From: Aldehydirespirator sp965116665
GTDB lineage: Bacteria > Actinomycetota > Acidimicrobiia > Acidimicrobiales > Aldehydirespiratoraceae
Length of the DNA stretch: 64,000 nt
Direction of reading: 5' to 3'
Assembly: GCA_965116665.1 (NCBI GenBank)
Contig: OZ220709.1
Location: 3,844,001-3,908,000 of the forward strand
The notes beneath the pieces were generated by a model. It ran no database searches, was not told where the DNA came from, and saw only the letters and a list, made by a program, of their open reading frames with translations. Below are positions 61,198 to 64,000 of the stretch, piece by piece; the stretch's first letter is position 1, and each line of letters begins with the position of its first letter. The position numbers and the translations under genes are program-made.

Positions 61198-61528
61198 AGC
61201 GGGCGAGCCTACCGACAGGCTGGAACCCTTTGACCCCCTGAGGCCATCCGCCTGGAGAGCTGAGGGGCCATGACCGTCGTTGCCGGAGGCCGGTGTTCCT
61301 CGCCACCGTCTGCCCCTCTAGCGAATTCGGACAGCCGACCCGCTACACACGATCACTGCATCGGTTGTCTGCGTCGGGGTTATCGCGCTGCCATCGCCAG
61401 GCCAGCGGGGGTTGGAAGTAGGTCGCCGTCTCGATCAGAAGCCACGAGACGCGCTACTCGACACAGGACGAGATGGACAGGCCGAGCGGTCTAGACCGTC
61501 ACGACTCGTAACCGGCCTCCTGGAGCAT
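61198..61528. other. Gap, nothing convincing
   Basis: 331 bp. A plus-strand frame (61,270-61,494) has poor composition. A tRNA-like string near 61,471-61,520 does not fold (see rejected items). No repeat or promoter is clear. Confidence 0.5.
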
Positions 61529-62377
61529 TCAAGAATATGGCTCCCGGAGTCCTTCACGAGCGAGTTGTTGGTACGCCCTCGCTTGTTGGAAAGAATCCGA
61601 TCCCGATGTCTCTCCAGAGATCATCCGGCGCAGCTCGTCCACTATCTTCTGTTCGAGCGTGAACCGCAAGTGAGCGATCTTGCCGAAGTCAGTTCGGTCA
61701 AAGTCAGCCAGTTCATCAGGCGTCAAGACGAATGCAATAAGCGACCTGGTGTGGCTGTCTCTATACCAGAAAACGGCATCGCCGCCTTGGGTGTTGAACC
61801 GTACCAATCTAAACCATACTCTGAACATGATCTTCTTGTAAGTTTCAAAAACAACCCAAAGGTACTCATCGACATAGGGTCTCACCCTCTCAGCGCCATA
61901 GTCCAGTTCTTGCCCCATGATTCCACGTAGTCCGTGAGACGCTATGAGTGAGCCGAATTCGTCTTCAGATAGTTCATCGAACAGTTCTCGTCCTCTCGGG
62001 TTGTTCATCGCATCTGGGAACTCATCTTCCGTCAAGATATCCATATAGTCAAAGACTGCTGGGAGAGAGCTACGAAATGAGAGCAGGTCATTCCACAGCT
62101 TCTCAGCAGCATCCAGTCGCCTGTTCATTGCAGCCTGCTGAGCCGCGGCAAACGACGAGAACGCCGACGATTGTAACTGTGCCTGCTTCTCTAACTGATC
62201 CCTGAAGGCGATGAGAGAAGCTTCATGGTCCCGCCGAATGGTGGCAAGAAGGGATTCACTCTGTTGTTGATAAGTCGCTTCGATCTTGGTTCCGAGCCAC
62301 TTCCGAAGAAGCCAGCCTAGAAGACCGATCAGCGCCACAACAAAGGCTGAAATAACAAGAAAGCTTACCTCGTTCAT
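61529..62377 (-). CDS. TM-anchored coiled-coil protein of unknown function
   Basis: 282 residues from ATG 62377. MNEVSFLVISAFVVALIGLL begins with a transmembrane helix, then a coiled coil (YQQQSESLLATIRRDHEASLI, near 37-57; to about 95). The rest is soluble and helical. The C terminus ends AREGLREPYS. The plan is like that of TM-coiled-coil proteins around phage islands. No family recognised. Confidence 0.6.
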   Translation of the reverse strand: MNEVSFLVISAFVVALIGLLGWLLRKWLGTKIEATYQQQSESLLATIRRDHEASLIAFRDQLEKQAQLQSSAFSSFAAAQQAAMNRRLDAAEKLWNDLLSFRSSLPAVFDYMDILTEDEFPDAMNNPRGRELFDELSEDEFGSLIASHGLRGIMGQELDYGAERVRPYVDEYLWVVFETYKKIMFRVWFRLVRFNTQGGDAVFWYRDSHTRSLIAFVLTPDELADFDRTDFGKIAHLRFTLEQKIVDELRRMISGETSGSDSFQQARAYQQLAREGLREPYS

Positions 62378-62710
62378 CGACAGCGCTGCTTGTCGCGGTT
62401 CACGACGCATGAGGCTACCGAGGTGCTGCGGTCTCGGCTGCGCCCTGCGTCAGGCTGCAACGGGTGCTGCTGACTAGCCCCCTGAGCGGTGGACGCTCAC
62501 GAGGTGGAGCAGGTTTGCGGCTGGCTAACTCGGCAGAGAGGCGAGCTGGTCGTCGGTGAGAGACAGGAACCGCGTGAGCAGGCCGCTGGGCCGCTGGCCG
62601 TCCGCTCGTGCTGGTCCCAGCGTCCACAACCTGACAAGGAAGCGTGCTGCCCTCTGAAGGGTTTCGCGGCGATTGGGAGTCACTTGCCAAGAATATGTTT
62701 GTAAGGAATC
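62378..62710. other. Gap between divergent genes, no supported gene
   Basis: 333 bp. It should hold the promoters of 61,529-62,377 and 62,711-63,427. TTGCCAAGAATATGTTTG just before 62,711 is AT-rich and may be part of the latter. There is no other repeated or coding signal. Confidence 0.5.
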
Positions 62711-63427
62711 TTGACGCCTCCTGGCTTGCGTTATGCTCTATACGTGCGTCCGGCGACGGTCACCGCAGACTCAGAGGACTGGATCGTGGACTTGCCTGGT
62801 GGCACATGGTTCAAAGCTTCGTCGGTGCCTGGGCCACGTTCAGCGGTTTACACCATGCTGCACCGGATGCTTGCTGAGCAGTACCCGATCATCGGTAGGG
62901 CAGCGCGAGGTATCTACTGGCGGCAGCACCCTCCTGAGCACATCCTCTATGGCGCGTTGCCGACCACTCCGGTGGCTGTGGCGGTTGCGCCCGCGGGATC
63001 GGGCTGGTCTGACTGGTCGGCGCTATCGGCTCTGGGGTGGACGACGCAACTTCCGCTCCGGTACTCGGTGGCTGTCCCTGTGCGTGGGATCAAGCCACCT
63101 GCGATGTTCCGTCAGGGGATCACGCCGATCTACGTGTATCGCCCGAACCGCAGGCGGTTGGAGTTGAACTGGGGGGAGGCGACCCTGCTCGACGCAGCCC
63201 GCTCATTCGGTGCTAGCGATTGCCTCTCATGGGATCACGCCATGACAAATCTCAGAAGCGTGAGCGTTGAGCGTTTGGGTGATTCCACCGTTGAGAAGGA
63301 CAAAGTGATGTGGGCAGCCGAAACGGAGCGTTTCGTATCGAGGTGGCCTGCCGGTGAAGGCCCCTATTCGTTCTCGGCGGTCATTGGGCGACTCCGATCA
63401 GATATGCCCGACAGGGTGCCTGTCTGA
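62711..63427 (+). CDS. AbiEi-like antitoxin/regulator (orphan)
   Basis: About 238 residues from TTG 62711 (AAGGA 4-5 nt before; GTG 62744 is an alternative). It has features like the AbiEi antitoxin superfamily: an N-terminal winged-helix stretch (SAVYTMLHRMLAEQYPIIGRAARGIYW, residues 43-69), SALGWTTQLPLRYSVAVP near residues 108-125, and ITPIYVYRPNRR. The AbiEii nucleotidyltransferase toxin that normally follows is absent; only a 38-codon ORF follows. Either the toxin was lost or this protein works alone. Confidence 0.62.
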   Translation: MTPPGLRYALYVRPATVTADSEDWIVDLPGGTWFKASSVPGPRSAVYTMLHRMLAEQYPIIGRAARGIYWRQHPPEHILYGALPTTPVAVAVAPAGSGWSDWSALSALGWTTQLPLRYSVAVPVRGIKPPAMFRQGITPIYVYRPNRRRLELNWGEATLLDAARSFGASDCLSWDHAMTNLRSVSVERLGDSTVEKDKVMWAAETERFVSRWPAGEGPYSFSAVIGRLRSDMPDRVPV

Positions 63428-63543
63428 TGTTCTTCCGCAAGAAACGAAGATCGCTGTGTCTGGCAGAGACCGCCGTGACCGTCTATCGGACATCCGACGA
63501 CCCGCCCAAGTACCAGGTGGACATCACCAGAGTGTGGTGCTGA
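63427..63543 (+). CDS. Possible 38-residue ORF coupled to the AbiEi-like gene
   Basis: ATG 63427 overlaps the previous stop as TGATG. The product is basic at the start (MFFRKKRRSLCLAE) and ends TRVWC. It is short, but the coupling suggests it may be translated. It could be a remnant of a longer toxin. Confidence 0.3.
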   Translation: MFFRKKRRSLCLAETAVTVYRTSDDPPKYQVDITRVWC

Positions 63544-63683
63544 TCCTGCACCGGCAGCCTCACGAGCGGTGACTCGTCGGGCCGACAGGTAGCTGCCAAG
63601 CTGGTGGCCGTGCCTTCGTCCGGCGCGCTGCGTATGCTGCCCGACCCAGGACGGGATGCTGAGCTAGGCCGGGTGAGGCGACG

Positions 63684-64000
63684 ATGAGGTACCAGAAGCG
63701 CTCTCAGGTTCCGATGAGGGGCCATCCGGCGCTGACGGAGAAGTGGCTTCAAGGCAAGATTGTTGAAGACCCGAGCCTTCTAGGACTTGGCGATCTTCGT
63801 GTCGTCGCGCAGGAGAAGTCGCTTCCAGGACGTGGAAGGCTCGACTTGCTGCTCATCGATGACGACAAGGACATCCGCTACGAGGTCGAGTTGCAGTTGG
63901 GAGCTACCGACGAATCTCACATCATCCGCACGCTCGAATACTGGGACATAGAGAAGCGCCGCTACCCCCATGACGATCATGTGGCCGTGATCGTCGCTGA
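63684..64000 (+). CDS. PD-(D/E)xK-like nuclease, N-terminal part (continues past window)
   Basis: At least 105 codons from ATG 63684, with no stop to the right edge. After MRYQKRSQVPMRGHP, the sequence has GLGDLRVVAQEKSLPGRGRLDLLLIDD and YEVELQLGATDESHIIRTLEYWD, which gives the Asp and ExE/Q residues of a small nuclease family seen in mobile and defence loci. It is not possible to tell more until the rest is seen. Confidence 0.6.
   Translation, partial: MRYQKRSQVPMRGHPALTEKWLQGKIVEDPSLLGLGDLRVVAQEKSLPGRGRLDLLLIDDDKDIRYEVELQLGATDESHIIRTLEYWDIEKRRYPHDDHVAVIVA

Noticed and set aside
61270..61494. A 74-codon plus-strand frame in the gap
   Set aside because: Arg/Ser/Ala-rich with no conserved look and no ribosome site.
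61471..61520. A tRNA-like string (GGCCGAGCGGTCTAGACCG, then CACGACTCGTAACCG)
   Set aside because: It looks like a D-arm and an anticodon loop, but the anticodon stem does not pair and there is no T arm or CCA side. Not a tRNA.

Overview
The window is a high-GC bacterial chromosome segment that looks actinobacterial, possibly of the Acidimicrobiia. The reasons are high GC with many GTG starts, an F420-type luciferase-like oxidoreductase, a VapBC pair, several Rieske oxygenases and a reducing type I PKS with an Sfp-type activator. The lineage is an inference from gene content; no rRNA, tRNA or housekeeping marker is present.

Left part (1-39,070): dense, GC-rich chromosomal DNA. (1) 1-5,218, plus strand: the end of a nucleoside/sugar-type ABC importer (ATPase and two permeases), a 2-oxoglutarate/Fe(II) oxygenase, an anchored protein and an HSL-type hydrolase. 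(2) 5,376-7,696, minus: LLM oxidoreductase, SDR and two paralogous tiny membrane proteins. (3) 7,758-13,747, minus: a seven-gene operon reading Rieske oxygenase, flavin reductase, E1 alpha, E1 beta, free lipoyl protein, SDR and a methenyl-H4MPT cyclohydrolase (Mch) homologue. (4) 14,197-28,146: amidase, Sfp-type PPTase and a discrete ACP, divergent from a 3,393-residue PKS (KS-AT-DH-MT-ER-KR-ACP-KS-vestigial AT), then a convergent alpha/beta hydrolase. (5) 28,190-31,104: an NCS2 permease fused to an ATPase-like domain, and a phytanoyl-CoA-dioxygenase-family protein whose iron motif is HxG, as in Fe/2OG halogenases. (6) 31,224-38,651, plus: vapBC, a truncated ferredoxin/MBL gene, then a catabolic cluster of two Rieske alpha subunits, one beta subunit, an aldolase, a DUF1989 protein and an MFS transporter.

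At about 39,070 a formamidase/acetamidase gene is cut, and only its C-terminal third remains. From there to the right edge the DNA is a mosaic of lower GC with mobile, defence-type and orphan genes, i.e. a genomic island of at least 25 kb. Its left end holds the most striking structure: two tandem diverged cassettes (39,224-42,721 and 42,766-45,740). Each has a divergent HTH gene, a leader hairpin with compensatory base changes and an invariant loop, one or two tyrosine-recombinase-like genes that have lost catalytic residues, and a DDE-type transposase-like gene overlapping the preceding gene by exactly 8 nt. No known system matches this in my recall.

Further right are a type IIG/ISP-like restriction-methylase gene cleanly split by an IS21-family element (48,530-50,793, 4-bp target duplication), several PD-(D/E)xK nuclease-like proteins, zinc-knuckle repeat proteins, a lipoprotein, an orphan pseudopilin-like protein, an Abi_C-like protein and an orphan AbiEi-like antitoxin.
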